Numbered from the stretch's first letter, positions 35,813 to 45,278 are shown. The stretch: DNA of 64,000 bases from Geobacter sp. UBA5730 (GCA_002419465.1 DIGE01000002.1:54727-118726); one strand, 5' to 3'. Numbers and translations are program-made. Notes: generated by a model from the letters alone, not told the origin.

Positions 35813-36048
35813 GCCAATATGCCCTTCGTATCCCCGACTCGCTTGCCGGTTATGCCAAAGAACTGGCCCGTGAGGATAACGTGTCACTTAACCAGTTTAT
35901 CGTGGTAGCGCTTGCAGAAAAGGTCTCAGCTTTGAAGACGGCTGCCTTCTTTCAGGAACGTGCTGCCAGGGCCGATCAGGAAAAGGCTTTGAGTATTCTT
36001 GATTCGGTAAAGAAGCAGTCAACTATCCTTGGTGATGAAATACCGTAA
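35809..36048 (+). CDS. Antitoxin of the PIN pair (HicB/RHH-like)
   Basis: 79 residues: YALRIPDSLAGYAKELAREDNVSLNQFIVVALAEKVSAL has the ribbon-helix-helix pattern of HicB/Arc-type antitoxins. The C-terminal acidic helix probably binds the toxin. Four-base overlap with the toxin gene. Confidence 0.78.
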   Translation: MSQYALRIPDSLAGYAKELAREDNVSLNQFIVVALAEKVSALKTAAFFQERAARADQEKALSILDSVKKQSTILGDEIP

Positions 36049-36298
36049 ACTTCCAAAGCTGCAGGCCGCGGGCTCGAATATCGTTAATAGCTACTAATAT
36101 AACTACGAAAATTAAAATTAATGCCGTAAGAGCAAATTGATTGCTGACGATAAAATAGCAGTTGTTGATGAAAAATAGGCTGTAAAGCAGGAAATCTTGA
36201 TAAAAACTCGTGGTTTTGACAAATAAACATTGAGAGCCAGCTATTAATTGTTATTATTAATCGTTGATTTCGCAAATAACGCTTGGAAATGTGGATAA

Positions 36299-37528
36299 AT
36301 GTTAATGCACAGTGTTATCAGTTCCACTTCACCTCAAGGTGTTACCACTCCCGCGACCGCTGCAGGCCAATATCTCGGCTACAGCCTGCAGCAAACCCTG
36401 CTGGCAACAAGGCTACGCCAAGCTCCAGCTGGTTCGGCTTGCAGTCTGGAAGTTCTTGACGATGTTGCGGAACAGTCTACTGACGGAACTATCCATCTTA
36501 CCCAAAGCAAAAGCGCCCTGACGGATAACCCCGTTGCCGACCGGGCGGTGGCGCTCTGGAAAACGCTTTACAATTGGCTTCAGTTGGTCAAGCTGAATCT
36601 CGTCGATGCTGACACTACCACTTTTGAAATCTATGTTTCCCGGACTGTTTCTGGCGACCTTGTAGAGCTGTTTCATAATGCAGCTAACAACATCGCTGCC
36701 GCACAGACACTTAGCGCCGCACGCGACCTGCTCTGGGGAATGGCTCCAAACCACACAAACAAGCCAACAATTTCGCAAGCACTGAAGCAATATGCAAATC
36801 CGGTGCTTGAAGCAGATACAGCTCTGGTTATTCCCATTATCCGTAACTTCCGCCTGACCTGTAGCGAGAGTGGCAGCCCGATTGATGACTTTGAAAAGCT
36901 GATTGCCAATGATCCGGTGTCTCACCAGTATGTACCCTTGATTGTGAACAACTTGCTCGGCTGGGTGAAGAAGCAAGTTGATCTCAGCATTGAAAAGGGC
37001 TTGCCAGCCATTATTCTGAAGGATGATTTTCACCGGGAATATCTGGCTGTGCACCGTAAAGTTGATAAGGAATCGATTCTGACCAGCTTTACGCCAAAAC
37101 CGACCGAGGCCGAAATCAAGGAGCATCTGGGAGATACCTTTATTCGGCAGCTTGAATTGATCGACGAGGATTACGATGAAAAGCTGGACGCGGTCAGTGA
37201 CCTGCTGATGGCTTGCTGGGATCGGGTGCGTTGGAGTCAGTCCGGCGAAGTACAAGAAAGCTCTTTCTATGAGCTTGATGAGGCTCTTTGCAAGGCTTGG
37301 AAAAATGAGAAAAAGACGAACGCTATTGTCCATGCTGCCCGTCCGGCGCTTGAACAAGGGAAGCTTCTGTACTATGAATGCAAGAAACATCGTCTTACAG
37401 TCCAACATATGACTCCGCCGGATTATTTTATACCCGGCTGCTACCACTTGCTGGCCGATGTGCGGCACATCGGCTGGCATCCTGACTTTGTAACACTCCT
37501 GACAAAAACTGACGAGGTTGCGGTGTAA
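36299..37528 (+). CDS. ABC-three-component system effector (nuclease-like, ABC-3C CTD)
   Basis: 409 residues. The N-terminal region (about 20-100) has GQYLGYSLQQTLLATRL, then E51, D54/D55 and QSK (69-71). This spacing fits a restriction-endonuclease-like (Cap4/DUF4297-type) nuclease core, followed by AVALWKTLYNWLQ. The C-terminal region (about 255-400), FIRQLELIDEDYDEKLDAVSDLLMACWDRVRW, is the part expected to associate with the ABC partner. It is followed by the middle component (1-base overlap) and the DUF3732 ATPase. Assignment rests on gene order and motifs. Confidence 0.72.
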   Translation: MLMHSVISSTSPQGVTTPATAAGQYLGYSLQQTLLATRLRQAPAGSACSLEVLDDVAEQSTDGTIHLTQSKSALTDNPVADRAVALWKTLYNWLQLVKLNLVDADTTTFEIYVSRTVSGDLVELFHNAANNIAAAQTLSAARDLLWGMAPNHTNKPTISQALKQYANPVLEADTALVIPIIRNFRLTCSESGSPIDDFEKLIANDPVSHQYVPLIVNNLLGWVKKQVDLSIEKGLPAIILKDDFHREYLAVHRKVDKESILTSFTPKPTEAEIKEHLGDTFIRQLELIDEDYDEKLDAVSDLLMACWDRVRWSQSGEVQESSFYELDEALCKAWKNEKKTNAIVHAARPALEQGKLLYYECKKHRLTVQHMTPPDYFIPGCYHLLADVRHIGWHPDFVTLLTKTDEVAV

Positions 37529-38031
37529 TGAGGGGCTTGTCCGCCGAAGTTCGCAACATCCAGAATCCGGCTTTAGGGGCCGGTCTTGTCTGGCGTTTTG
37601 TCTGTGGCTATGTTGCTGTACATCCAACCCGAAATCCTGTTCCGCTACCTCTTGTTTTCCTCATCCTGCCGATTCTCTTGCATCGTAAAACTGCGGAATT
37701 TGTCGAGCGGACCAATAAAGCTTCCGGGCTGCGCGTCTGCGCTGCCAAGTTCGGGGCAGCAAAAGAGTGCAAGCAGGATTTGCTACTTGCCATCAATCAT
37801 CGGATGTTGGAGCTGAAAGGGTTGAGTACTGAATCATTGCGCATGGCCCTTGCTACCCGTCTGGTGTATCTCGAAACCGATGCCACCCTGATTCCATTGT
37901 CGAAAACCAAGGCCGGTTCCGGCATTCCGGACGAGATAAAAACAATGCTGAATAACGCCGAGAAACTGGGAGCGTGGTGTGCACTGCTGACTCTGCACGA
38001 GATCGCTATGACTCTCAAGGTGAGGTTCTGA
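37528..38031 (+). CDS. ABC-three-component system middle component
   Basis: 167 residues. Pattern of the 'three component ABC system middle component' family: NPALGAGLVWRFVCGYVAV, PLPLVFLILPILLHRKTAEFV, LRVCAAKFGAAKECKQDLLLAINHRMLELKGLS. Helical, no catalytic motif visible; thought to link the effector and ATPase. The start overlaps the upstream TAA by one base, and the ATPase begins one base after its stop. Confidence 0.78.
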   Translation: MRGLSAEVRNIQNPALGAGLVWRFVCGYVAVHPTRNPVPLPLVFLILPILLHRKTAEFVERTNKASGLRVCAAKFGAAKECKQDLLLAINHRMLELKGLSTESLRMALATRLVYLETDATLIPLSKTKAGSGIPDEIKTMLNNAEKLGAWCALLTLHEIAMTLKVRF

Positions 38032-38032
38032 C

Positions 38033-40045
38033 ATGTATTTTCAGATTAAAGAAACAATCCTCTGGCCCAAGAACCCGGCATTCAAGGCGCGTCGGCTCCC
38101 ATTTGCTATCGGCAAAGTCAATATTATCAGCGGTGCATCTCGCACTGGCAAATCTGCGGTTATCCCGATCATCGACTACTGTCTCGGCTCAAGCAAGTGC
38201 CTGATACCGGTCAATACCATTCGTGACGCCTGCGCCTGGTTTGGTGTGGTTGTGCAGACCAGCGCCGGTGAGAAGCTTTTTGCCCGCCCCGAACCGGGTG
38301 AGCAGCGCTCCACCGACGATATGTATATTTTAGAAGCGGCAACAATCGACGAAATTCCGGAAATTCCGTCAAAAAACACCTCTCGGAAACAAGTTCTTTC
38401 TATTCTTGACGAACTTGCCGGCCTGACTAATCTGGATTTCGGTGTTGGAGAATCGCAAAACGGTTTTGATGCCCGCCCCGGATTCCGCGACTTGAGCGCC
38501 TTCATTTTTCAGCCGCAAAACGTCATCGCCAACCCGGATGTGTTGTTCTACAAGACCAACACCTATGACCACCGGGAGAAACTAATAAGAATATTCCCTT
38601 ATATTCTGGGGGCAATAACACCTGAGCTCTTGGCCAAGCAGCATGAGTTGAAACGTTTGCAAACAGAATTAAAGCGGAAAGAGCGGGAAATAAAGAATGC
38701 GCAGGATGTCTCTACCCAATGGCTTGCAGAACTGCGGGCCAAGGTGAGTGAGGCGCGGGAACTGGGGCTGTTGATAACGGATCAGGCCGGTGAACCTTCA
38801 CTGGAAGAGATGCTCCAGCAATTGCAGAGGTTGGTGGACGCGACGGATATAACCATTGCCGTAACTGAAACGACGATATTCGATGCAGTGAAAGAGTTGC
38901 AAGGGCTGGAAAGGGAAGAGTCGGAAATATCTCAGGAACTCTCTTCCTTGCGGAGACGTCTGGAAGAGATGGAGCGAATTCGTAACGGGGCAGAAAACTA
39001 TCATCATGGTATGCAGATTCAGCGAGAGCGGTTACAGGTCTCTTCATGGTTGGCAACGCAGCGCAGCGGCGATGAGGAGTGCCCGGTATGCGGCGGTCAT
39101 CTGGAGGCGAGCGGGGAGAAGCTGAAACAACTAAACCGTTCACTGGTTGCCATTGAAGAGGAAGCAGGCGGTGCATTTGAAATTCCGGCGGCCTTCGACC
39201 GGGAGATGCAGCGGGTTTCCGGAGAGGTTGCCACTACAACGGAAAAGCTGCGGGCGGTGCAGTTCCGCAAACGGGCGTTAACACAACGATCAGCCGAGGC
39301 ACGAAAGAAAAACTATCAGACAAAAATGGCAGAACGCTTCATCGGCAGACTGGAAAATGCCCTGCAACTCCACAAACGGCTGGCAGATGATGGTGAGCTG
39401 ACTGCCGAAGTTGTGAAGCTGCGCGATCGAGTGCAGCAGTTGGAAGCCGAACTGCGTCAGGGCAACCCTGAAGCGCGCAAACGAAAGGCACTGGAGCATG
39501 TCAACACTAATGCCGCTCGCCTGCTACCTGATCTTGACACCGAAAGACCAAATGACCCGGTTTCACTGGATATTAGGGAACTGACCGTCAAGGTTTCGGG
39601 TGCGGATCGAGCCGACTATCTGTCCGAAATCGGTAGCGGCTCAAACTGGCTCTCCTACCATGTGGCCACAATTCTGGCACTGCAGCAATTTTTCATATCT
39701 CTTCGTCACAGCCCGGTCCCAGGCTTCGTGGTCATCGATCAGCCGAGCCAGGTCTATTTCCCTAAGAAAGTGGTGTTGCGAGAAAATGAGCCTATCGAAG
39801 AACCAAAGTTTAAGGATGAGGATGTTGAGGCAGTACGCAAAGTTTTTACAGTTTTAAGTAAGGTTGTTGGCGCAGCAAAAGGGAAGTTGCAGGTGATTGT
39901 TCTTGACCATGCTCCGCGTGACGTGTGGGACGGTATAGATTATGTTGCAGAGCTGGAAGAGTGGCGGGATGGGCTGAAGTTGGTGCCGGTGGAGTGGCTG
40001 CATGCTAATTCCGGTGTCAATTCACAAAACTCTCGACCCGCCTGA
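38033..40045 (+). CDS. ABC-three-component system ATPase (DUF3732)
   Basis: 670 residues, SMC/RecF-like. Walker A GASRTGKS at 34-41; long coiled coils about 205-350 and 380-480; zinc-hook CPVCGG at about 350; ABC signature region EIGSGSNWLSYHVATILALQQF near 532-553; Walker B FVVIDQP near 568. DUF3732 is the ATPase family of ABC-3C conflict systems. It may sense or bind nucleoprotein and license the upstream nuclease-like protein. Confidence 0.85.
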   Translation: MYFQIKETILWPKNPAFKARRLPFAIGKVNIISGASRTGKSAVIPIIDYCLGSSKCLIPVNTIRDACAWFGVVVQTSAGEKLFARPEPGEQRSTDDMYILEAATIDEIPEIPSKNTSRKQVLSILDELAGLTNLDFGVGESQNGFDARPGFRDLSAFIFQPQNVIANPDVLFYKTNTYDHREKLIRIFPYILGAITPELLAKQHELKRLQTELKRKEREIKNAQDVSTQWLAELRAKVSEARELGLLITDQAGEPSLEEMLQQLQRLVDATDITIAVTETTIFDAVKELQGLEREESEISQELSSLRRRLEEMERIRNGAENYHHGMQIQRERLQVSSWLATQRSGDEECPVCGGHLEASGEKLKQLNRSLVAIEEEAGGAFEIPAAFDREMQRVSGEVATTTEKLRAVQFRKRALTQRSAEARKKNYQTKMAERFIGRLENALQLHKRLADDGELTAEVVKLRDRVQQLEAELRQGNPEARKRKALEHVNTNAARLLPDLDTERPNDPVSLDIRELTVKVSGADRADYLSEIGSGSNWLSYHVATILALQQFFISLRHSPVPGFVVIDQPSQVYFPKKVVLRENEPIEEPKFKDEDVEAVRKVFTVLSKVVGAAKGKLQVIVLDHAPRDVWDGIDYVAELEEWRDGLKLVPVEWLHANSGVNSQNSRPA

Positions 40046-40272
40046 GATGCTTGACGATTCGGGCCGTTGTTCGATGGATTTCCAAGCTGTCTGGAGTGGC
40101 CTCGTGCGCGGAGGGGATTCCTCATGCTACCCAGTAAGGAAATTGGTTGTAGTTTGTTCTTTTGTGGAAGACTTCTTAGCTGTTCGTACCACGCTCCTTA
40201 CCAATCAACGACAGAGACGTTTCACTAGCAAATTCCTTAAACAACGATTGAATTTACTGCAGGAGGTTGCAG

Positions 40273-41298
40273 TTGACTGAAATTGAGATGAAGTATGGTT
40301 TTCCTCTGTTTACCAAACAGTCGTCACTCGTCAGTTTGGGGAAAAATGAAAAAGTAGTTATTTCTGATATTTGGGCATTTTGGGATTATGTCATAAAGAA
40401 AGCAAGTAAAGACAGAAAGGAAGAAGATTTCCTTAAGTCTCTTCTTGAGCAGGCTAAACATTTCTATATCACGGCTGAATCTAGCCCAGTCAAAAGTCAA
40501 CCGCTCTTATTTTATTATTCTTTTCTGAATTTCTCAAAAATAATTATTAACTTAGAATCAAAACATGGCCATCGCAAACTTTATATGCATGGTATAAATG
40601 AAAATCACAATAACAAATTTTTACACTCAACAATTACAAAGCAAAAAAAGAAAATAAATATAGTTCAAGTAGCACACGAAATTGTTTCTATATTAGACAA
40701 AAATATTACAAATGATGATTTAACGATAAATGTTAGGGAACTTTTAAATCATTGTGTAGGTGTTCATCGTGCTTACTCTGAAATATATAACCAAACAGAA
40801 ATATTCTTTAGACTTTGCAATCAAAAATTATACAAACATGGTAGACATCTAATTTTTAAAGCTGAAGTTAAGTGTAATTCATCTGACATACCATCATTAT
40901 TGGCTTGTGGTTATAATATATCACAAGAAAATGAGAGTTTTATTTATTCAGAAGAAGTTGCAATATCTTCATATTCTCCAATACGAAAAGATTTTGCTGC
41001 ATTGAGCTCAGTTATTCAGCAACGCGGAATTTGGTATTTTATTGGTAATAGTGGATATACAATGTATTTATCAAACTCTACAACCGGAAGATATAGCCAA
41101 GAATCAATTATATATATGGTCATGTTCTATTTAGGATCAATTACTCGTTACCACCCTTACATGTTTGATGAAATTTTTTCTGATAAAGAACAGTGGCTAA
41201 TGAGTGAATTTTTAAATACTCAGCCAAAACAATTTTTATATCTTGCCACAGCTAAAATTCTTGGGCAAAGTGTTTTAAAAGCATACTCAAGCTTCTAA
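40273..41298 (+). CDS. YaaC-like protein, AT-rich
   Basis: About 341 residues. The pattern KSQPLLFYYSFLNFSKIII and the C-terminal YSQESIIYMVMFYLGSITRYHPYMFDEIFSDKEQWLMSEFL resemble the YaaC-like family of unknown function. AGGAGG ends six bases before the TTG at 40273; an ATG at 40288 is the alternative. Its base composition is far more AT-rich than its neighbours, indicating separate acquisition. It lies 227 bases after the ABC-3C module; the gap holds no recognisable gene. Often found in islands, but no function is established. Confidence 0.6.
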   Translation: MTEIEMKYGFPLFTKQSSLVSLGKNEKVVISDIWAFWDYVIKKASKDRKEEDFLKSLLEQAKHFYITAESSPVKSQPLLFYYSFLNFSKIIINLESKHGHRKLYMHGINENHNNKFLHSTITKQKKKINIVQVAHEIVSILDKNITNDDLTINVRELLNHCVGVHRAYSEIYNQTEIFFRLCNQKLYKHGRHLIFKAEVKCNSSDIPSLLACGYNISQENESFIYSEEVAISSYSPIRKDFAALSSVIQQRGIWYFIGNSGYTMYLSNSTTGRYSQESIIYMVMFYLGSITRYHPYMFDEIFSDKEQWLMSEFLNTQPKQFLYLATAKILGQSVLKAYSSF

Positions 41299-41308
41299 CA
41301 ATCAATAA

Positions 41309-41860
41309 TCAATCGATATTCTTATATATTGTCTCTCTTGAACACTTATACTCCCTCGCAATCCTTGCCTTCGGGATTCCCTCCGCAACCTTCCGCCTGA
41401 CCTCCTCAATCTGCTCATTGGTCAATGCGGCCTTTCTTCCCTTATAGACTCCTTTCGTTCTAGCAATACGAATACCCTCTGCCTGCCGTTCCCTTATGAT
41501 TGCCCGTTCAAACTCGGCAACGGCCCCCATGACTGACAGGAACAGTACCGACATGGCGGCATCTTCTCCGTTGAATGTCAGTCCCTCCTTGACGAAGGTG
41601 ATCCTGATTCCTCGCTTGGTGAGTTCTTGCACCATCTGCCGTAAGTCGATCAGATTACGAGCAAGCCGATCCATGGAATGCACAAATAGGTGATCCCCTT
41701 CCCTGACGAAACGGAGCATCTCCTGTAACTGCGGCCGGTCGGTTGATTTACCAGAGACCTTGTCGGTAAATACCCGATCAAGTTCCATCCCATCCAACTG
41801 CCGCTCTGTGTTCTGGTCCGTAGATGACACCCTTATGTATCCGATTTTCTGTCCACGCAT
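41309..41860 (-). CDS. Small serine recombinase (resolvase/invertase)
   Basis: 183 residues. Catalytic Ser in KIGYIRVSSTDQN; HSMDRLARNLIDLRQMVQEL with conserved Arg residues; EFERAIIRERQAEGI hinge helix; C-terminal HTH IPKARIAREYKCSRETIYKNI. Full length for the Tn3-resolvase/Hin type. It could resolve or invert DNA of the element or a former plasmid; no inverted sites were found beside it. Confidence 0.92.
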   Translation of the reverse strand: MRGQKIGYIRVSSTDQNTERQLDGMELDRVFTDKVSGKSTDRPQLQEMLRFVREGDHLFVHSMDRLARNLIDLRQMVQELTKRGIRITFVKEGLTFNGEDAAMSVLFLSVMGAVAEFERAIIRERQAEGIRIARTKGVYKGRKAALTNEQIEEVRRKVAEGIPKARIAREYKCSRETIYKNID

Positions 41861-41970
41861 GTGTGGCTCCTGACAGTTATGTCAAAAAAAGCCCGGAGGC
41901 GACCCTAGACTGACAGTTCCAGGCACCTCCAAGCTGTGTTGGTTGCGGTAAACCCCAGATTTACACCCAC

Positions 41971-42342
41971 TTATGCGGTAATGTCACCACCGGCTACCTC
42001 GGCAATGATTTCCTCCGCTGCTTGAATGGCTATGTCATCCAGGAAGTTGATGGGCAGCATTGATGCAACCTTGCTGGCAAGGTCATCCATGTCGCATCGT
42101 TCAACAATCGCTTCCCGCAGGTAGTCCATGTCGATGTTGTCAACGATCTCCGTCAGCACCTCAAACGAATCAATCTCGCCAGCCAGATCAGAGTTGCTGA
42201 TATCCAATATGGAGGCGATATCCGCATAATCCAGATCATTAACAACTGATCGCGCCACCCGCCGAATCAGGGCATCATCGTTTGCCACCTGATTGACCAC
42301 CTGTTCCTTCAACTTTTCAAGAATCCTCTGTTTGCAGGTCAT
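41971..42342 (-). CDS. Hypothetical acidic protein
   Basis: 123 residues, rich in Asp/Glu and helical, with a repeating pattern (DYADIASILD, DSFEVLTEIVDNIDMDYLREAIVERCDMDDLASKVASML). AGGAGA lies before the ATG. It belongs to the run of small genes ahead of radC; no family recognised. Confidence 0.5.
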   Translation of the reverse strand: MTCKQRILEKLKEQVVNQVANDDALIRRVARSVVNDLDYADIASILDISNSDLAGEIDSFEVLTEIVDNIDMDYLREAIVERCDMDDLASKVASMLPINFLDDIAIQAAEEIIAEVAGGDITA

Positions 42343-42357
42343 ATTCGTCTCCTTTCC

Positions 42358-42642
42358 TCAATACTCATCCGGCAGCAATACGGTAGTCACTGAACGGTCC
42401 GCCTCGGTAATGATCCAGATAGGCGGCAATCCCTCCTGCTTATAGGCGGAGAATAGTCGGTAGCCGTCCAGCAGGGCCTCCTCATTGGTGGCCCAATCCT
42501 CCTTACAGACATCCCCCCAATCACCAGAAAGATGGCAGGCCAGTGAATGATGGACATGCAGGGTAAATTGAGGGTTGTTCTCCATGAAGGTATGCACCCC
42601 TCCTGTCACCACCACATGACCCGAATCGAACTTTGCATTCAT
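42358..42642 (-). CDS. Small hypothetical protein typical of plasmids/ICEs
   Basis: 94 residues: VVTGGVHTFMENNPQF, HHSLACHLSGDWGDVCKEDWATNEEAL and PPIWIITEADRSVTTVLLPDEY. I recall this pattern from small proteins on conjugative elements and plasmids; function unknown. The ATG overlaps the stop of the RadC-like gene (4 bases). Confidence 0.6.
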   Translation of the reverse strand: MNAKFDSGHVVVTGGVHTFMENNPQFTLHVHHSLACHLSGDWGDVCKEDWATNEEALLDGYRLFSAYKQEGLPPIWIITEADRSVTTVLLPDEY

Positions 42643-43133
42643 AGCAGCCCCCTTTCCACAAAAGAGATGTAGCTGCTACCAATGACGATATGGTCGAGCA
42701 ACTTCACCCCCAGAATTTCCCCAGCCTCTTTGAGCCGTTTGGTGATCTCGATATCCTCTCTGCTGGGTGTCGGGTCACCGGTGGGATGGTTATGGACCAG
42801 GATGATTGCCGCTGCCGATGAGAGCAGGGCTGTTTTAAACAGTTCACGAGGATGGACGATGCTTTGATTCAACGAACCGACTGACACCTCATCAACGCAG
42901 TTGATCCGATTCTTGCCGTCCAGATGGATGGAGAAGAAATATTCCTTGGTCTCCTTTTGAAGAAAGCTGAAGGTGTCTGCTACCTGTTCAGGACTGGTGT
43001 ATCTGGCAAAGGGCGGCAGGTAGTGCCCATCCTCTTCCTTGATAATCAGGGGTTCATAGACCGCCTTAATCTGACGAATACGGATTGTGCGCCTGGTGTT
43101 GCTCTGCTGGTTATTGGCATCTTTATCGTGCAT
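42639..43133 (-). CDS. RadC-like JAB domain protein
   Basis: 164 residues. The JAMM/JAB metal site is intact: HNHPTGDPTPSREDIEITKRL, with upstream Glu region; the YFFSIHLDGKNR strand is typical of RadC. Mobile-element RadC proteins of this size lack the N-terminal HhH domain. Role unclear; often near phage-type recombination genes, as here. AGGAAAG precedes the ATG at 43133. Confidence 0.87.
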   Translation of the reverse strand: MHDKDANNQQSNTRRTIRIRQIKAVYEPLIIKEEDGHYLPPFARYTSPEQVADTFSFLQKETKEYFFSIHLDGKNRINCVDEVSVGSLNQSIVHPRELFKTALLSSAAAIILVHNHPTGDPTPSREDIEITKRLKEAGEILGVKLLDHIVIGSSYISFVERGLL

Positions 43134-43228
43134 GGCTGTCTTTCCTTTCGCATATAAACTTTTTAAACGACAAACGCCCCTGAACCATCGGCTCAAGGGC
43201 GTTCATTCCTATTACTACTGCTGATCCG

Positions 43229-44188
43229 TTATGCTGCCGGTCGACACTCCAGCTTGGTAAAGCCTGCCCGTTCCTTCAATACTGCCGGGTACACATCAGG
43301 GTACTGGAGCTTCAGCAGCTTGCCATCAACCATCGCCGTGGGGCCAACTGTTGATGCAATCAGCTCAATACTGTCACTTCTGCCTCTGAATGACGGGCCG
43401 GTAAACCCAAGCAATCCCTCCGTGATATTCCTTAGCTTGGTATCAGCAGCATGCCTGACCTCGCTTAGCTTCAGATATCGGCTGGCAAGAGCTTCAACCT
43501 CAGGAGGCAACTCCACCTCCGGTACGGTCATTGAGGGGCAGTCAGAGCGATAGTTGCAGTAGGCACAGAGAAACGACGGGGCTGGTTGTGGTTCCTCTAT
43601 GCCATTCAGGCAGTCTAACAGGTGTGCCCCTTTGCCCACCAGATAGCTGAACAGGGTCTCGTTATACTCGAAACCATCAAACTGCTTGAGCTCACCAGCA
43701 TTCAGGTCAATGGCCAGGATGGAGCCACCAACCTTTTGCTTGGGGTATTTGAGTTTCAGCAGGCCAATCTGGAAATTGATCTGATCTATCCATTGCGGGT
43801 ACGTTTCATCAGGAATGCCACTGACCGATTTCAGCTCAACAATATGCAGCTGCTGCTTACCATTGAAGTCAGCATAGAACAGGAAATCGATATGTGCCTT
43901 GAGCGGATAGACCGGATGGCATACCTCAACCTGTGTGTCATACAACTGCTTGACACCACCGGCATTGAATATTTCGATCAGCAGTGTTTCGGCAACATGG
44001 CCCCTGCTGAACTTGAGCATGGTACTCAGATCAGGCAGACCAGCGGGACAGGTCTTCTGCAAACAAACTTTTCTGGGGCAACTCCCCACATCACTTGAGC
44101 CAATGTACTGCATCCGATTGCCCAGCTCGGCACTCTTGCTGTGATTCAGCTCAACCAGGGCATGCTCGATAAACGATAGCAGGTCCAT
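43229..44188 (-). CDS. Cas4/RecB-like PD-(D/E)XK exonuclease with Fe-S-type cysteines
   Basis: 319 residues. Catalytic motifs: His/Glu region RGHVAETLLIEIF, KAHIDFLFY (Asp), and HIVELKSVS (E-x-K). Cys residues near the N-terminus (CPRKVCLQKTC) and C-terminus (CAYCNYRSDC) fit the iron-sulfur cage of Cas4/AddB-type nucleases. Beside recT, it most likely resects DNA ends to produce ssDNA for annealing, like the Exo-Bet pair of phages. Confidence 0.8.
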   Translation of the reverse strand: MDLLSFIEHALVELNHSKSAELGNRMQYIGSSDVGSCPRKVCLQKTCPAGLPDLSTMLKFSRGHVAETLLIEIFNAGGVKQLYDTQVEVCHPVYPLKAHIDFLFYADFNGKQQLHIVELKSVSGIPDETYPQWIDQINFQIGLLKLKYPKQKVGGSILAIDLNAGELKQFDGFEYNETLFSYLVGKGAHLLDCLNGIEEPQPAPSFLCAYCNYRSDCPSMTVPEVELPPEVEALASRYLKLSEVRHAADTKLRNITEGLLGFTGPSFRGRSDSIELIASTVGPTAMVDGKLLKLQYPDVYPAVLKERAGFTKLECRPAA

Positions 44189-44203
44189 GAGTGCGCTCCT
44201 TTC

Positions 44204-45163
44204 TCAGACTGGCTCATTGATGAAACGGTAGATCCAGCGCTTCTGTTCCGTTGACCAGCGGAAGCCGTTAGCCTTCAACAGCTCCTTCTCGCTGAATGAG
44301 CTGGCCGATATGATCCCTTCATTGCCATCAAAACGTAAGTCATAGGCGATATGCTTACCCTCAAGCAGGTCGATCAACTGTAAGGTCGCCCCATGTACGA
44401 TCTGACCGTTACCAGGTGGTGGCGCAGGCCAGCCTTCGTCATCACCATAGGTATCAGGTTCAGGCTCTGGATCAGGTTCGGGAGCTGGTGGTACTGGTTT
44501 GGGCCTACGTGACGATTCAGATTTGCTTTTGACCACGCTGAGGTGAGACTTGTCGGGCTCGATCCTGGTGTACTCGGTCTCGATCACGTCCCCGTTTGCC
44601 AACTCGATACCGGCCCCCAACTCTTCAGGGGAATAGACACCATTAATATTGAACGCCTTGCGCAGAGCCTGGGATTCGGCAACCTTCTTCAACATGGTCT
44701 CCGGCTTCTCAGCCCAGAACTTGGTTGGTTGTCCCTCTGTCGTCTTCTGGCAGTACTCGTTATAAGCAACCTGCACGGTGAACGGCTTGGGGCTGTCTTT
44801 GCGCCAGACACTGCATTCCGCAACCAGCTGCTGTGTTAACTGCCACTTTCCGCCCTCCAGCACTGGCACTTCACGTATGCTGGTGCTGGTCTGAATACCG
44901 GCAAACTGGTTAGAGCGATGAGCTATGGTCAGGAAACCATCCCTGCCCACCATCGGCTCCACCTTGTTAACCCACTTGTCCCCCACCTTCTGACGCCGGT
45001 TAACGAAGAAAATCTCTTTAGTAATGGGGTTCAGGCACAGCTCCCTGGCTACTGAAAAGCAGTAGGACTGTTCCGCCTTACTGGCCCCCTGGGGAAAGAA
45101 CTGTGATTCGATGACGGCCATCTGTTCCTTGTCAAACTCAATCTTTGCGACTGCGGTACTCAT
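44204..45163 (-). CDS. RecT/Bet-type single-strand annealing protein
   Basis: 319 residues. The first about 190 match the RecT/Bet family: CFSVARELCLNPITKEIFFVNR, VEPMVGRDGFLTIAHRSNQFAGI, EKPETMLKKVAESQALRKAF. Then a Pro/Glu/Asp-rich linker (about 215-245) and a C-terminal module SEKELLKANGFRWSTEQKRWIYRF, possibly a DNA-contacting extension. Pairs with the downstream exonuclease (16-base gap). Confidence 0.9.
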   Translation of the reverse strand: MSTAVAKIEFDKEQMAVIESQFFPQGASKAEQSYCFSVARELCLNPITKEIFFVNRRQKVGDKWVNKVEPMVGRDGFLTIAHRSNQFAGIQTSTSIREVPVLEGGKWQLTQQLVAECSVWRKDSPKPFTVQVAYNEYCQKTTEGQPTKFWAEKPETMLKKVAESQALRKAFNINGVYSPEELGAGIELANGDVIETEYTRIEPDKSHLSVVKSKSESSRRPKPVPPAPEPDPEPEPDTYGDDEGWPAPPPGNGQIVHGATLQLIDLLEGKHIAYDLRFDGNEGIISASSFSEKELLKANGFRWSTEQKRWIYRFINEPV

Positions 45164-45248
45164 AGCGAGCTCCTTTCTGTTAATTGGTTTCTGCTACGCA
45201 ATGTGACAACATTTCTCATGGCTGATTGCAGCTCACCTCCTTGCATGA

Positions 45249-45278
45249 CAAAGGCCCACCGCTTGATCGGTTGGGCCT
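45249..45278 (-). terminator. Hairpin between the C39-like gene and recT
   Basis: Stem AAGGCCCA/TGGGCCTT extended by CCG/CGG. On the minus strand it ends in CCTTTG; a modest terminator within the 238-base gap 45164-45401, which otherwise shows no gene. Confidence 0.5.

Noticed and set aside
40002..40280. 92-codon frame overlapping the end of the ABC-3C ATPase
   Set aside because: It overlaps the coding end of the ATPase and the ribosome site of the YaaC-like gene.
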